NCBI GenBank assembly: GCA_001602645.1
Contig: LUYE01000055.1
Location: forward strand, 1 to 59,566
DNA: 59,566 nt
Direction: 5' to 3'
DNA from: Methanosarcinales archaeon Methan_01
Lineage (GTDB): Archaea; Halobacteriota; Methanosarcinia; Methanotrichales; Methanotrichaceae
Within the stretch, counting starts at the first letter, position 1, and every line of letters starts with the position of its first letter. Position numbers and translations under genes: made by a program. Positions 20,149 to 28,686 of this stretch are shown here, piece after piece. The notes beneath the pieces are model-generated. The model was not told where the DNA came from and searched no databases. It worked only from the letters and a program-made list of their open reading frames with translations.

Positions 20149-21744
20149 TCACTCGATCCCCTCGAAGCACTTCTCGACGTGCTCAGCTTTTGGAGGCTGC
20201 GTCGCGAGGCTGACGGCCACCGTGACCAAGAAGGCTAGGGGCAACGCCACCACGATCGGGTCGACGACGGGCCAGGGCATGGCGGAGATGAGGACGTCCC
20301 GGCCCAAGATCATCTTAGCGATCCCCAGGGGGACGGCCTCTTTCTGATGGACGAAGACTAGCCAGAAGAGGCTGACGAAGGTGCCGGTGACGAGGCCCGC
20401 GATGGCTCCGGCTCTCGTCGCCCTCTTCCAGAAGAGGGCGCATGCGTACATCGGGAGGAAGGCAGCGGCACAGAGGCCGAAGAAGATCGCCGTCCCAGGG
20501 GCGATGATGCTCGGGGGGAGGAGGTATCCGAGGATGACGGCCACCACCACCGCTATGATGATGCCGATGCGGGTTATCAGAATGGATCGTCCTCCCCTCA
20601 CCCCCACCAGCGTCTCGTAGACGTCCCTTCCGACCGCCGTCCCCTGGGCGTGGAACTGAGAGCTCAAAGTCGACATCGCCGCCGCGAGGAGGGTGAGCAT
20701 GAAGACGTAGACGAACCACTCGGGCATCGCCCTGTTTATGTAGACGGGGATTATGCTGTCGGAGTTCCCGGAGGCTGCGGCTATCGCTATGACGCTGTCG
20801 TGCTGGACGAAGTAGACGTTGGAGAGGGCCCCCACCACGAAGGCTACCCCTGTCATCATCAGGATGAATACCCCGCCGATGAGGACCGCCCTGTTCAGCT
20901 CCCGGCCGGACTTCACCGTCATGAACCGGACGACGAGCTGGGGCATCGCCAGAACCCCGATCCCGACCCCCAGGACGAGGCTCGATATGAGGGTCCACCA
21001 CCAGGCCGACCCCGAGGCCGGCATGGCGGTCCATCCCAGGTGGCCCATGGCGGCCAGGTTCGCGGGGACGAGGGGGGCGAGGTCTGTGAGGGCCTGGTGG
21101 GCGGCGGCGATCCCGCCGAGATGGCTGTAGGTCATCAAAAGGAGGAAGGCCATCCCTACGAACATGATCGTAGCCTGGAGGGCGTCGGTGTACATCACCC
21201 CCTTCAGGCCACCGAGGACGACGTAGGCGGCGATGATGACGGAGAAGAAGAGGAGGGCGAGGTCGAAGTTTATCGCGAGGGTCGTCTCGATGAACCGGGC
21301 GGCACCGATCAGGACGACGGAGGCGTACATCGGCATCCCCAGAAATATCACGAGGCCGCTGAAGTACTGGATGAACCTGCTATCAAACCTCCTCGCCAAC
21401 AGCTCGGGGAAGGTCATCGCTGAGAGGTTGTAGCCCATCTTCCGGGTCCTTTTGCCGAAGACGACGAAGGCGATGAAGATGCCGACGAATATGTTCAGAA
21501 AGGTGAGCCAGAGGAGACCCATACCGAAGAGGCCGGCGGTGCCGCCGAAGCCGACGATGGCAGAGGTGCTGATGAAGGTGGCGCCGTAGCTCATGGCCAT
21601 GACGTAGGGGTGGATCTTCCTCCCCGCCACCATGTAGTCTGAGGAGTTGCAGGTCTCCCTCCAGCCCCTGTATCCCAGGTATCCGACCGCCAGGATGTAG
21701 ACCAGAACGATTATGTTGAGCAGTAATATGTCCATCCAGATCAC
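20149..21744 (-). CDS. Sodium:solute symporter (acetate-permease-like)
   Basis: A 531-residue transporter with about 13 membrane helices of the SSS family, resembling bacterial ActP. Visible features are the early GYLGYRGW/VAGRKIHPYVMAMSYGATFIS region (sodium site area), GLKGVMYTDALQ, and a late GIAKMILGRD loop. In acetate-using methanogens such a carrier could import acetate, but a different organic acid is possible. It overlaps by four bases a 63-residue membrane protein upstream, a pairing typical of this symporter group. Confidence 0.88.
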   Translation of the reverse strand: MIWMDILLLNIIVLVYILAVGYLGYRGWRETCNSSDYMVAGRKIHPYVMAMSYGATFISTSAIVGFGGTAGLFGMGLLWLTFLNIFVGIFIAFVVFGKRTRKMGYNLSAMTFPELLARRFDSRFIQYFSGLVIFLGMPMYASVVLIGAARFIETTLAINFDLALLFFSVIIAAYVVLGGLKGVMYTDALQATIMFVGMAFLLLMTYSHLGGIAAAHQALTDLAPLVPANLAAMGHLGWTAMPASGSAWWWTLISSLVLGVGIGVLAMPQLVVRFMTVKSGRELNRAVLIGGVFILMMTGVAFVVGALSNVYFVQHDSVIAIAAASGNSDSIIPVYINRAMPEWFVYVFMLTLLAAAMSTLSSQFHAQGTAVGRDVYETLVGVRGGRSILITRIGIIIAVVVAVILGYLLPPSIIAPGTAIFFGLCAAAFLPMYACALFWKRATRAGAIAGLVTGTFVSLFWLVFVHQKEAVPLGIAKMILGRDVLISAMPWPVVDPIVVALPLAFLVTVAVSLATQPPKAEHVEKCFEGIE

Positions 21745-21929
21745 AGCCCCAGCTCTTTCTCTTCCATCGATGTCTCTCCCTTCTCCCAGGAAACTTCATC
21801 ACGAATTTCTTCAGGTTCCTTCTCTCCGCCCCTGTTCCAGTTGACGAGGCCATAGCCGACGCATAGGAGGGCGCTCAGAACGGAGAGGAGATAGACCCCC
21901 AAGATCCACGGATCGTTTATGCCCAACAT
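21741..21929 (-). CDS. Symporter small accessory membrane protein
   Basis: From the ATG at 21929 the product is 62 residues: one hydrophobic helix (about 8-27, DPWILGVYLLSVLSALLCVG), then a charged tail rich in Glu. Such tiny partners precede SSS symporters and are annotated as symporter accessory proteins in methanogens. The start is supported by GGTGG four nt upstream; an in-frame ATG 12 codons earlier adds residues that do not look like a membrane N-terminus. Its stop overlaps the symporter start (ATGA), implying fixed stoichiometry by translational coupling. Confidence 0.78.
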   Translation of the reverse strand: MLGINDPWILGVYLLSVLSALLCVGYGLVNWNRGGEKEPEEIRDEVSWEKGETSMEEKELGL

Positions 21930-22122
21930 GGTTCCACCAAATCTTGAAAGCTCGAAGATCTCCATTGTTCAAGTGATAGCACGTTTCATATTATCACATA
22001 AATAAGGATAACGATCGAACGTTATGAACTTTCTCATAAGAGTCAACGAAGATGGTTCAGAGCAGGGCGGCAGCGAAGAAGAAGACCGGGGATATTTGGG
22101 GGGACGATGAGGGGAGCGGATC

Positions 22123-22554
22123 TCATGGGGCGTTTTCGTCCCCCTCGGTGGTGTTCCACCAATCCCGGGGGTCGAACTCGTTCTTCGGATCGTCGCTGAC
22201 CCTGCCGTATCCGGCGTCTACCACCATCCTGTTGTAGCAGGGAACGAGCTTTGGCCTTCCATCATGGTCGGAGAGGCGAAGGACGGAGCCACTCCCGCCG
22301 TGGTCGTCCAGGTCCAGGAAGACCTGGACGTTGAGGAGCATCTCCATGCTGTACTCTCGAGAGTGGACACCTTCTGCGGTTCCCATCGGCGGGCATCCGA
22401 CGTCTACCAGGCGAACGGTGCCCAGGCCCTCCACCTCGAAGGTACAACCGTCGATCACCCTGCGAACGATCCCCGAGGCCTCGGTGGGATGGCCGAGGGC
22501 AGCCGAGGAGGTGGACAGGAGGGCGAGGATGATAAAAAAGGATCTCAAGGTCAT
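22123..22554 (-). CDS. Secreted nuclease-like (SNase fold) protein with lost catalytic residues
   Basis: 143 residues with a clear signal peptide (FFIILALLSTSSAALGHP) and a staphylococcal-nuclease-like body: VRRVIDGCTFEVEGLGTVRLVDVGCPP, then an NRMVVDAGYGRV segment. In active enzymes the first motif reads DGDT, the second ends with PE and a GR pair follows; here Asp is Cys, Glu is Pro, and the GR motif reads SGSV. So the fold appears conserved but phosphodiester cleavage is unlikely. A TATA-like element (gcttaatctt on the minus strand) lies about 30 nt before the ATG. Confidence 0.68.
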   Translation of the reverse strand: MTLRSFFIILALLSTSSAALGHPTEASGIVRRVIDGCTFEVEGLGTVRLVDVGCPPMGTAEGVHSREYSMEMLLNVQVFLDLDDHGGSGSVLRLSDHDGRPKLVPCYNRMVVDAGYGRVSDDPKNEFDPRDWWNTTEGDENAP

Positions 22555-22660
22555 GGTGATCTGATGGGATCGGCGAAGATTAAGCTTTCTCCTTTCGCCG
22601 GTCCTCTCCGCCAGCCGAACCCGATCCCTGCGTCCTCATCCCTCGCCGGGGAGAGGAGGC

Positions 22661-22717
22661 CCCTGGTGCGGAAGGGGGAACTATCCGATAGGTCTGGATG
22701 TTCGGATGGCACCAGGG
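22661..22717. repeat. 9-bp perfect inverted repeat, structured intergenic element
   Basis: ccctggtgc (22661-22669) pairs perfectly with gcaccaggg (22709-22717). The 39-nt loop contains a smaller ctat-ccg-atag hairpin. It lies between the divergent nuclease-like and triple-Cache genes, about 95 nt before the TATA box of the latter. It could be an operator, a terminator of an unseen transcript or part of a small RNA. Confidence 0.4.
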
Positions 22718-22807
22718 TCTTGGCGGCGGGAGGGGAGGCGTCCTGGGGTGCGATTCCAGCACCGGTGTTCGCCCTAGGCCGGTGGATTGCTGCAGAAATG
22801 ATCCGGA

Positions 22808-22817
22808 TTATTTATAT
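22808..22817 (+). promoter_or_regulatory. TATA box of the triple-Cache gene
   Basis: tatttatata sits about 28 nt before the ATG at 22842, with no ribosome-binding sequence between, suggesting a leaderless or near-leaderless mRNA. Confidence 0.5.
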
Positions 22818-22841
22818 ACGTAACAACTTATATGTGCTTCC

Positions 22842-24233
22842 ATGAAGGTGAGATCGATATCGGTCATCGTTTTTTTATTGGCGGTCCTATCGGCCGGAGC
22901 CTCCGGCCTCCCGCCGACCGACCGTGAATCTTCCGGGAGCCTGAACCAGACTGATCTTCCCGAAGCATCTCGAAGCCTCGTGGAGTTTGCAGAAAGGGCT
23001 CTCGAGTACGTCAGGGAGAACGGAAAAGAGAGGGCCCTGGAGGAGTTCAACAACAAGAGCGGCCAGTTCGTCGTCGGAGACCTCCGCTACGTCTTCGCCT
23101 ACGACTTCGACGGGACCTGTCTAGCCCATCCCCTCAGGCCGGAGTCGGTCGGCGAAAACCTGATTGACCTAAGGGACGCAAACGGGTTTCTCCTCGTCAG
23201 GAACCTCAACCGGCTGGCCTCCCAGGGCGGGGGGTTCGCCTACTACGTCAGGCCCAACCCCCTCCACCAGGACGCCCCCGAGCTGAAGCTCTCCTACGTC
23301 GCCAGGGTCGACGAAGACTGGTGGCTCGGAACGGGGGTCTGGCTCTCGGAGGTCCCGGCCGTCTTCAGCGCCGATGCTCTCCTCGATCTGGTCAGCTTCG
23401 TCGACGGAGCGGTCGCCTGCGCCCGGGAGAGGGGCAAGGAGAAGGCCTTGGAGGCGTTCAACGACAGGAACGGCAGCTTCGTAGACGGCAACCAGTACCT
23501 CTTCGCCTACGACTTCGACGAGAACCGGGTCCTAGCCCACCCCTTCCAGCCGGATCTGGTGGGGAAGGTCCGACGGGGGGGGCTGGATATCTACGGGTTC
23601 GCCATGGATCCCTCCGTTGAAACCGGTCTGGGCGGCATAAGAGAGGTGGCTAGAGACGGAACGGGCCTCGTCTACTACATGTATCCCGATCCGGCGAGCG
23701 ATATGACCCCCGCCATCAAGCTCGGCTACGTGAGAGCCGTGGATGACGACTGGTGGCTCGGCTCGGGGATTTATGCAAAAGAGGCCGAGGAGGCCGAATC
23801 CTCCCGTGAACCTCCGGCCTCCAGGGAAGAGCTGGCGGCGTTCGTCGAGGCGGCGGCGTCTTACGCCCGGGTCTATGGGAGGAATATCGCGATAGAAGAC
23901 TTCATGGACCTCGAGGGCCCTTTCGTGAGGGAGGAGGTCTACATATTCGCCGCAGATTTCAACGGAACGAGCCTCGCCCTTCCCTTCCTCCCCTCAGCGG
24001 TCGGGACTAACCGGCTCGACCTTCAGAACTCCGAGGGGGTCTACATAAACCGGGAGATGAGGTCGATCGCCAAAAACGGCAGCGGCTTCTTCGAGTACTT
24101 ATGGACCAATCCCCTCACCGGCGAGGCGGAGCCGAAGACGAGCTACGTGACGAAGGTCGACGACGGCTGGTGGCTGGGGGCCGGGATCTACCTCGGGGAC
24201 GGGGATGGGTCGACGGAAGCTTCAATCTCGTAA
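22842..24233 (+). CDS. Secreted protein with three tandem Cache domains
   Basis: 463 residues: a signal peptide (about 1-25), then three homologous Cache (sCache_2-like) domains at roughly 45-170, 180-300 and 325-460. Each repeat has an F-V/D-G-Y-x-FAYDFD/AADF core, a LAHP-like segment and ends in the marker DxxWWLGxG (DEDWWLGTG, DDDWWLGSG, DDGWWLGAG). Cache domains bind small ligands outside the cell in receptors and kinases. No transmembrane anchor or signalling domain follows, so this is a free or cell-wall-associated sensor or binding protein. It faces a TRAP-type binding protein 72 nt downstream. Confidence 0.85.
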   Translation: MKVRSISVIVFLLAVLSAGASGLPPTDRESSGSLNQTDLPEASRSLVEFAERALEYVRENGKERALEEFNNKSGQFVVGDLRYVFAYDFDGTCLAHPLRPESVGENLIDLRDANGFLLVRNLNRLASQGGGFAYYVRPNPLHQDAPELKLSYVARVDEDWWLGTGVWLSEVPAVFSADALLDLVSFVDGAVACARERGKEKALEAFNDRNGSFVDGNQYLFAYDFDENRVLAHPFQPDLVGKVRRGGLDIYGFAMDPSVETGLGGIREVARDGTGLVYYMYPDPASDMTPAIKLGYVRAVDDDWWLGSGIYAKEAEEAESSREPPASREELAAFVEAAASYARVYGRNIAIEDFMDLEGPFVREEVYIFAADFNGTSLALPFLPSAVGTNRLDLQNSEGVYINREMRSIAKNGSGFFEYLWTNPLTGEAEPKTSYVTKVDDGWWLGAGIYLGDGDGSTEASIS

Positions 24234-24305
24234 AAAGGGACAGATCTCGGGTCCCAATGCAGAATCAGGATCGGGACCCGAGATATCTCTCTTCCGGTTC
24301 AGCCC

Positions 24306-25382
24306 CTACCTCCACTCCGGCGGGAAGGCGACGCAAGAGACCCCGCGCTTCTCGCACTCATCGTTGAAGATCTCGACGGCTTCCCTGGCCGGAAGCCCCT
24401 CCGCCTCCAGCTCTGCGACCCACTCTCTCGTCACGTTATGGAAGGCCTCATGCCAGCGCGCCTCCTCCTCGGGCGGCAGGGTGATGAAGACGACCCCGCT
24501 ATCGTTCAGCTCGGCGATGATCCCGTCATAGGTCTCCTCCGTCATCCCGCCCGTCGTACGGTAGGGGTTCTGACAGACCTCCGCTATGACGGTCTTGAGG
24601 TCTTCGGCGGCCCCCTCCCAGGCTTCCTGGTTCATGAAGAGCCCTTCGCCGACGCAGCCGAAGGGAACGAGGGTGCAGTGGTCGGCGACGTCGGAAAGGC
24701 CGAAGGGTTGGATCATGGAGGGACAGGTGACGATCCCGTCGATCGTCCCGTTCTCCATCGCCTCCCGGACGGATTCGAGGGGCATGAAGACCGGGACCGC
24801 CCCGATAGCCTCGATGCACCTCGTCTGAAGGCCGCCGGGGCTTCGGATCCGGAGGCCTTTGACGTCCTCCAGGGTATCGACCGGCTCTTTTGTCCAGAGG
24901 TGGGAGTTGATGCAGGGGTTCACCTCCAGAACCATCACGCCGGCGAACTCGCCCCGGAGGGCCCGGTCGTATACGGCATTCCCGATATCAACTGCCTTCT
25001 CCTTCCCCTCGATGGCCGCCGGGAGGCTGAGGACGTCGGAGAGGGGAAATCGTCCCGGCGACCAGGTGAGGGTGGCGTACCCCATATCGGAATGGCCGGA
25101 GGCGACGAGGTCGTAGTGATCGGGCCCCGGCCCCATCGCCCCGCCGTCGAATAAAGTGCAGACGATCCTTCCGCCGCTCCTCTCCTCCAGGGCGTCGAGC
25201 ATCGGTATCCAGACGGTCTGGACCTCGATGCTCTCGGAAAGGTGCCATGTGCTGAAGTTAATCTTCATAGTCTCCCCCAACGATGGGGAGTCCGAAGCGG
25301 TCCCGGCGCCGATCATGCTGGCAAGAAATGGGCTTGCCAGGAGGATCGATAAAGGAATTATGAAGGCGTATCTTCTCGTCAT
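24306..25382 (-). CDS. TRAP-type solute-binding protein (DctP family), orphan
   Basis: 358 residues with a signal peptide followed by a DctP fold. Markers are MKINFSTWHLSES after the signal, DLVASGHSDMGYATLTWSPGRFP, the substrate-carboxylate arginine region VKGLRIRSPGG, and GTIDGIVTCPSMI. Such proteins deliver organic acids to DctQM membrane subunits in bacteria. No DctQ or DctM gene lies within this window, which is unusual; they may lie elsewhere or the protein may serve another system. Archaeal occurrences suggest transfer from bacteria. Convergent with the triple-Cache gene. Confidence 0.85.
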   Translation of the reverse strand: MTRRYAFIIPLSILLASPFLASMIGAGTASDSPSLGETMKINFSTWHLSESIEVQTVWIPMLDALEERSGGRIVCTLFDGGAMGPGPDHYDLVASGHSDMGYATLTWSPGRFPLSDVLSLPAAIEGKEKAVDIGNAVYDRALRGEFAGVMVLEVNPCINSHLWTKEPVDTLEDVKGLRIRSPGGLQTRCIEAIGAVPVFMPLESVREAMENGTIDGIVTCPSMIQPFGLSDVADHCTLVPFGCVGEGLFMNQEAWEGAAEDLKTVIAEVCQNPYRTTGGMTEETYDGIIAELNDSGVVFITLPPEEEARWHEAFHNVTREWVAELEAEGLPAREAVEIFNDECEKRGVSCVAFPPEWR

Positions 25383-25476
25383 CTTGTATCAGTCTCCAGA
25401 ACGTTTTCTTGCGTTGTGAACTTTTTTCTCTCGCCTTATCGCCTTCTCGGGTTTAGGAATTTATCCTTCTCCATCC

Positions 25477-27189
25477 TCAGCTGCTGGGGTCTAGGATCTT
25501 TCGGCCTTTCTCTCGCCGTACCCTCCTTACCTCATCTTCCAAAATCCGCTGCAATATCGCGAGAGAGCAGGCGTAGGTGGCCTCAATCCCCTCGTATCCG
25601 AGCCCCTTGCTGAGGAGGCTCACCCTCGGGCTGTAAGGGGTGTCGGAGGCGTAATGGAGCATCCCAAATTCGAAAGGCATCTCGTCTCCCTCTTCGAAAG
25701 AGCCCTTCTCGCCTCTCCCCTGCGAGCTTTCTTGGACCGCCGAGAGGTAAGGCCCTGCCTCCATCTCGATGCTGTTGTAGTCCTCCCGCCTGAACTCCTC
25801 CATCGCCTCTTTATTGTGGAGAAATGTTCCTCTGACCGTCACCGCCTTCTGGTCGTCGAAGACGGCAGAATCTCGTAGATGTCTCCTCACGTCTCTCAGG
25901 GTGAAGCAGTTCTTAAAAGTGAAGAGCCGTCGGGAATGCATATCGAATACGACTTTCGGGATCATCACGTCCCCCAATCGCCCGTAGATCGTCGCCGCCT
26001 TCCCCATGACGTAGACGCCCGAGAGGGTCCCCAGCCTCTCCATCGCCTGCGTGAGGAGATGGTGGGCGGCGAGGCCCAGAGGGTAGTCGACGTTCAGGAT
26101 CAGGGACCGGCTGTCTTCGAGGGATGTGGCCCCCTCGATGGCGAGACGACAGTCCATTCGATCGGGCTTGAGCTTTGCGATCTCAATGATCTGAGCCTTC
26201 AGGTCGACGAACCTTGAGATATCGTATCGTCTGATCCCGACCTCCTCCTCTGCGGACCTGAGGGCCGCAAAGCGGCTCACGTCGGACCGGACGTAGGCCA
26301 GCATCGAGTAGTAGAGGAGGTTCTCTCCGAGGGCCGGATCGTCGTCTTTGAGACGCTCCCACCTCTTTTTTAGACGCTCGTCCTCCAGGAGGCGAGCCAG
26401 GATCTCCTTTCGGTTTTTGGCCGCAAAGCCTGAGAGGAGGTTGGCGAGACTGTGATCGTTGCTGGAAACGAAGTAGACGGGCCGCCCCTCGATATCCATA
26501 TCCCGGAAATGGGCGAGGAGATCGGCGAGCCATCCGACCATCGACTCCCGGTATCTTCCGGGATCTTGGGAGGCGAGCTCCACGGTGATCTCCTTGGGAC
26601 CTGCGGCGATGGCAGAGAGTCTCTCAGCCCAGGACCCGCCCCAGGTCTTCCGGATCATATCCCAGTCGTCCCGGGAGATGGCAAGGGCCTTTCTGATCTC
26701 CTCCCCCGATTCCAGAACCCTCCCGGAGCTGGATGCGATCCCCCTGCCGAGATCCGATCTCGCCAGCTTCGAATGCATCTTGTTCCACTCCATCTGAAAG
26801 CAGGTCAGGGCCGGTATCAGGTCGTCCAGGTCTGAAGGGCTGCATACGTGGGCCGCCAACGTCTTTTGGCCGTCGAAGAGGGTCAGGCGGCGTCGGGCCT
26901 GAGCTCGAACCTGCCTGCAGCGGGACGGCTCGATGAGCCCCGATGACCTGAGGGCGTCGTCGCTTTTGCCCATCACCACCCGGTCCACCGTCGCCATGCA
27001 GTCGGGAAGCCTTCTTGCCGAGTAGAGGAAGGCCGAGACATCCACCTCCTCGGACGATGCTAGGGGATGAAGGCTCGACCTCATCCTCGCATGTCCATCC
27101 TCCAGGAGGGCGAGCCTCAGAGCGCCCCGCTGGAGCAGAGCTCGGTACGCCCTTATGTGCTCCTCGATCGGCCCTTCTTCCGGTCTCAT
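25477..27189 (-). CDS. Uncharacterised protein with a nucleoside-phosphorylase-like C-terminal half
   Basis: About 570 residues. I do not recognise the first 370, which are helical and charged. The C-terminal 200 show the order of motifs typical of the PNP/UDP phosphorylase and AMP nucleosidase fold: MGKAATIYGRLGDVMIPKVVF (Gly-rich and GD strand), RGTFLHNKEAMEEF, SIEMEAGPYLSA (the EME ribose-binding motif) and LHYASDTP (base-contact SD). It begins 18 nt after a purine permease gene and near adenine deaminase, so a purine nucleoside or nucleotide substrate is a fair inference. I use the ATG at 27189 (AAGGTG upstream); an in-frame GTG lies at 27201. Confidence 0.7.
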   Translation of the reverse strand: MRPEEGPIEEHIRAYRALLQRGALRLALLEDGHARMRSSLHPLASSEEVDVSAFLYSARRLPDCMATVDRVVMGKSDDALRSSGLIEPSRCRQVRAQARRRLTLFDGQKTLAAHVCSPSDLDDLIPALTCFQMEWNKMHSKLARSDLGRGIASSSGRVLESGEEIRKALAISRDDWDMIRKTWGGSWAERLSAIAAGPKEITVELASQDPGRYRESMVGWLADLLAHFRDMDIEGRPVYFVSSNDHSLANLLSGFAAKNRKEILARLLEDERLKKRWERLKDDDPALGENLLYYSMLAYVRSDVSRFAALRSAEEEVGIRRYDISRFVDLKAQIIEIAKLKPDRMDCRLAIEGATSLEDSRSLILNVDYPLGLAAHHLLTQAMERLGTLSGVYVMGKAATIYGRLGDVMIPKVVFDMHSRRLFTFKNCFTLRDVRRHLRDSAVFDDQKAVTVRGTFLHNKEAMEEFRREDYNSIEMEAGPYLSAVQESSQGRGEKGSFEEGDEMPFEFGMLHYASDTPYSPRVSLLSKGLGYEGIEATYACSLAILQRILEDEVRRVRREKGRKILDPSS

Positions 27190-27207
27190 CCTTGCTAGCA
27201 CCTTTTT

Positions 27208-28554
27208 TCAGTGAACGAAACGCTCCAGGTCGATCAACAATAAGAGAGAGAGCAGGGCCATCGCCCACATCACCAGGGGCACCTGACCCCTCTTGCCGCA
27301 GGCAGCCTTCAGGACCGTCCAGCTGAGGCAGCCCCAGATTATCCCCTGGGTTATCGAGTAGGTGAGAGGCATCAGGAACATGGCCATGAAGAAGGGGATC
27401 GCATCGTCGAACCTCTCCCACCGGACGTAGATGAGGGGCTTGAGCATGAAGACCCCCACCAGTACCAGGATCGGCGCCGTCGCCAGGGTCGGGACGAGGG
27501 ATAGGAGGGGCGAGAGGAAGAGGAACGGCAGAAATAAGATCCCCGCCACCACCGCCACAAGCCCCGTCCTCCCTCCTTCCTGGACGCCGGCCGCGGACTC
27601 GACAAAGCAGGTGGAGGGGCTGGTTCCAAAAGCAGCCGACGCCACGACCCCGAGGGCGTTCGCCCTGAGGCTTTTGTCGAGGTTCCTCGGGTCGCCCTCC
27701 TCGTCGATGAGGTTTCCGGCCTCGCAAACCCCTACGCAGGTGGCGAGGCTGTCAAATAGACATGAAAGGAGGAATACGAAGATCACGGGCCAGAGGGAGA
27801 GGCTCAGGGACCCCAGAAGGTCGAGCTGGAGGAGGAGGCTGAAGTCTGGGGCCGACCACCATCCGCCCGCGAGGGATGGCTCTTCCATCCCCAGGAAGGT
27901 CTCTGCCCCCCAGGCGAGGAGGGCGGTGGCCGCGATCCCCAGGATCAGGCTTCCTCTAACCCGTCTCACCATCAGGACGGCGGTGAAGATGAACCCGGCG
28001 AGGAAGGTGAGGGTGGTGGCGCTGATCTTCCCCCAGCCGAGAACCCCGCTCTCCAGGGGGACGACGAATCCCGCCGACTGAAAGCCCAAGGATGCGATGA
28101 AGAGGCCGATCCCGCCGGCAAAGCCGTAGCGGAGCATGGGCGGGACTCCCTCCAAGATAATCTTTCTCCTGTCGAAGACGGTCAGCAAGAGAAAGATCAC
28201 CCCGGCCCAGAAGACGCAGCCGAGGGCCTTATCCCAGGGAACTCCCTCCACCTCCACCACGGTGTAGACGAAGAGGTAGTTGATGCTCATCCCCGGAGCC
28301 ACAACTATCGGATTTTTGGCGTAAAGCCCCATGAGGATGCTGGAGAAGGCGCTCACCAGGACCGTGGCCGTCAGGACGGCGCCGAAGGGGAGCCCCGCCT
28401 CCGAGAGGACCGCGGGGTTCACGAGGATGATGTACATCGTCGCGAGGAAGGCGGTGGCCCCCGCCAGAACCTCAGTTTTTATGTCTGTGCCGTTATTGTA
28501 GAGGTCAAACCCCCTGGAGATCATCGTCGTAATATCCAGTATCATCCCACCCAT
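27208..28554 (-). CDS. NCS2/AzgA-type purine (adenine/guanine/hypoxanthine) permease
   Basis: 448 residues with about 12-13 membrane helices. AzgA-family markers are present: an N-terminal DLYNNGTDIKTEVLAGATAFLATMYIILVNP region, NPIVVAPGMSINYLFVYTV and GTSPSTCFVESAAGVQEGGRTG, the substrate-site loop. It imports purine bases by proton symport. It is the first gene of a two-gene unit with the phosphorylase-like protein and is divergent from adenine deaminase across a 132-nt gap carrying the overlapping TATA-like sequence attaaaacc. The exact start is uncertain (other ATGs 3 and 10 codons on). Confidence 0.88.
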   Translation of the reverse strand: MGGMILDITTMISRGFDLYNNGTDIKTEVLAGATAFLATMYIILVNPAVLSEAGLPFGAVLTATVLVSAFSSILMGLYAKNPIVVAPGMSINYLFVYTVVEVEGVPWDKALGCVFWAGVIFLLLTVFDRRKIILEGVPPMLRYGFAGGIGLFIASLGFQSAGFVVPLESGVLGWGKISATTLTFLAGFIFTAVLMVRRVRGSLILGIAATALLAWGAETFLGMEEPSLAGGWWSAPDFSLLLQLDLLGSLSLSLWPVIFVFLLSCLFDSLATCVGVCEAGNLIDEEGDPRNLDKSLRANALGVVASAAFGTSPSTCFVESAAGVQEGGRTGLVAVVAGILFLPFLFLSPLLSLVPTLATAPILVLVGVFMLKPLIYVRWERFDDAIPFFMAMFLMPLTYSITQGIIWGCLSWTVLKAACGKRGQVPLVMWAMALLSLLLLIDLERFVH

Positions 28555-28686
28555 CGGTCTCAGCTGATCTGATCTTGCTCTGGGCAGTTAAGACGGTTTT
28601 GACCCTCCCGGCCGAGCGGAAAAGGATTAAAACCGGTCTCGACCTTGACCTTCGAAGGATGGCAGCTTTTGGTCGGTGAAACTGGT

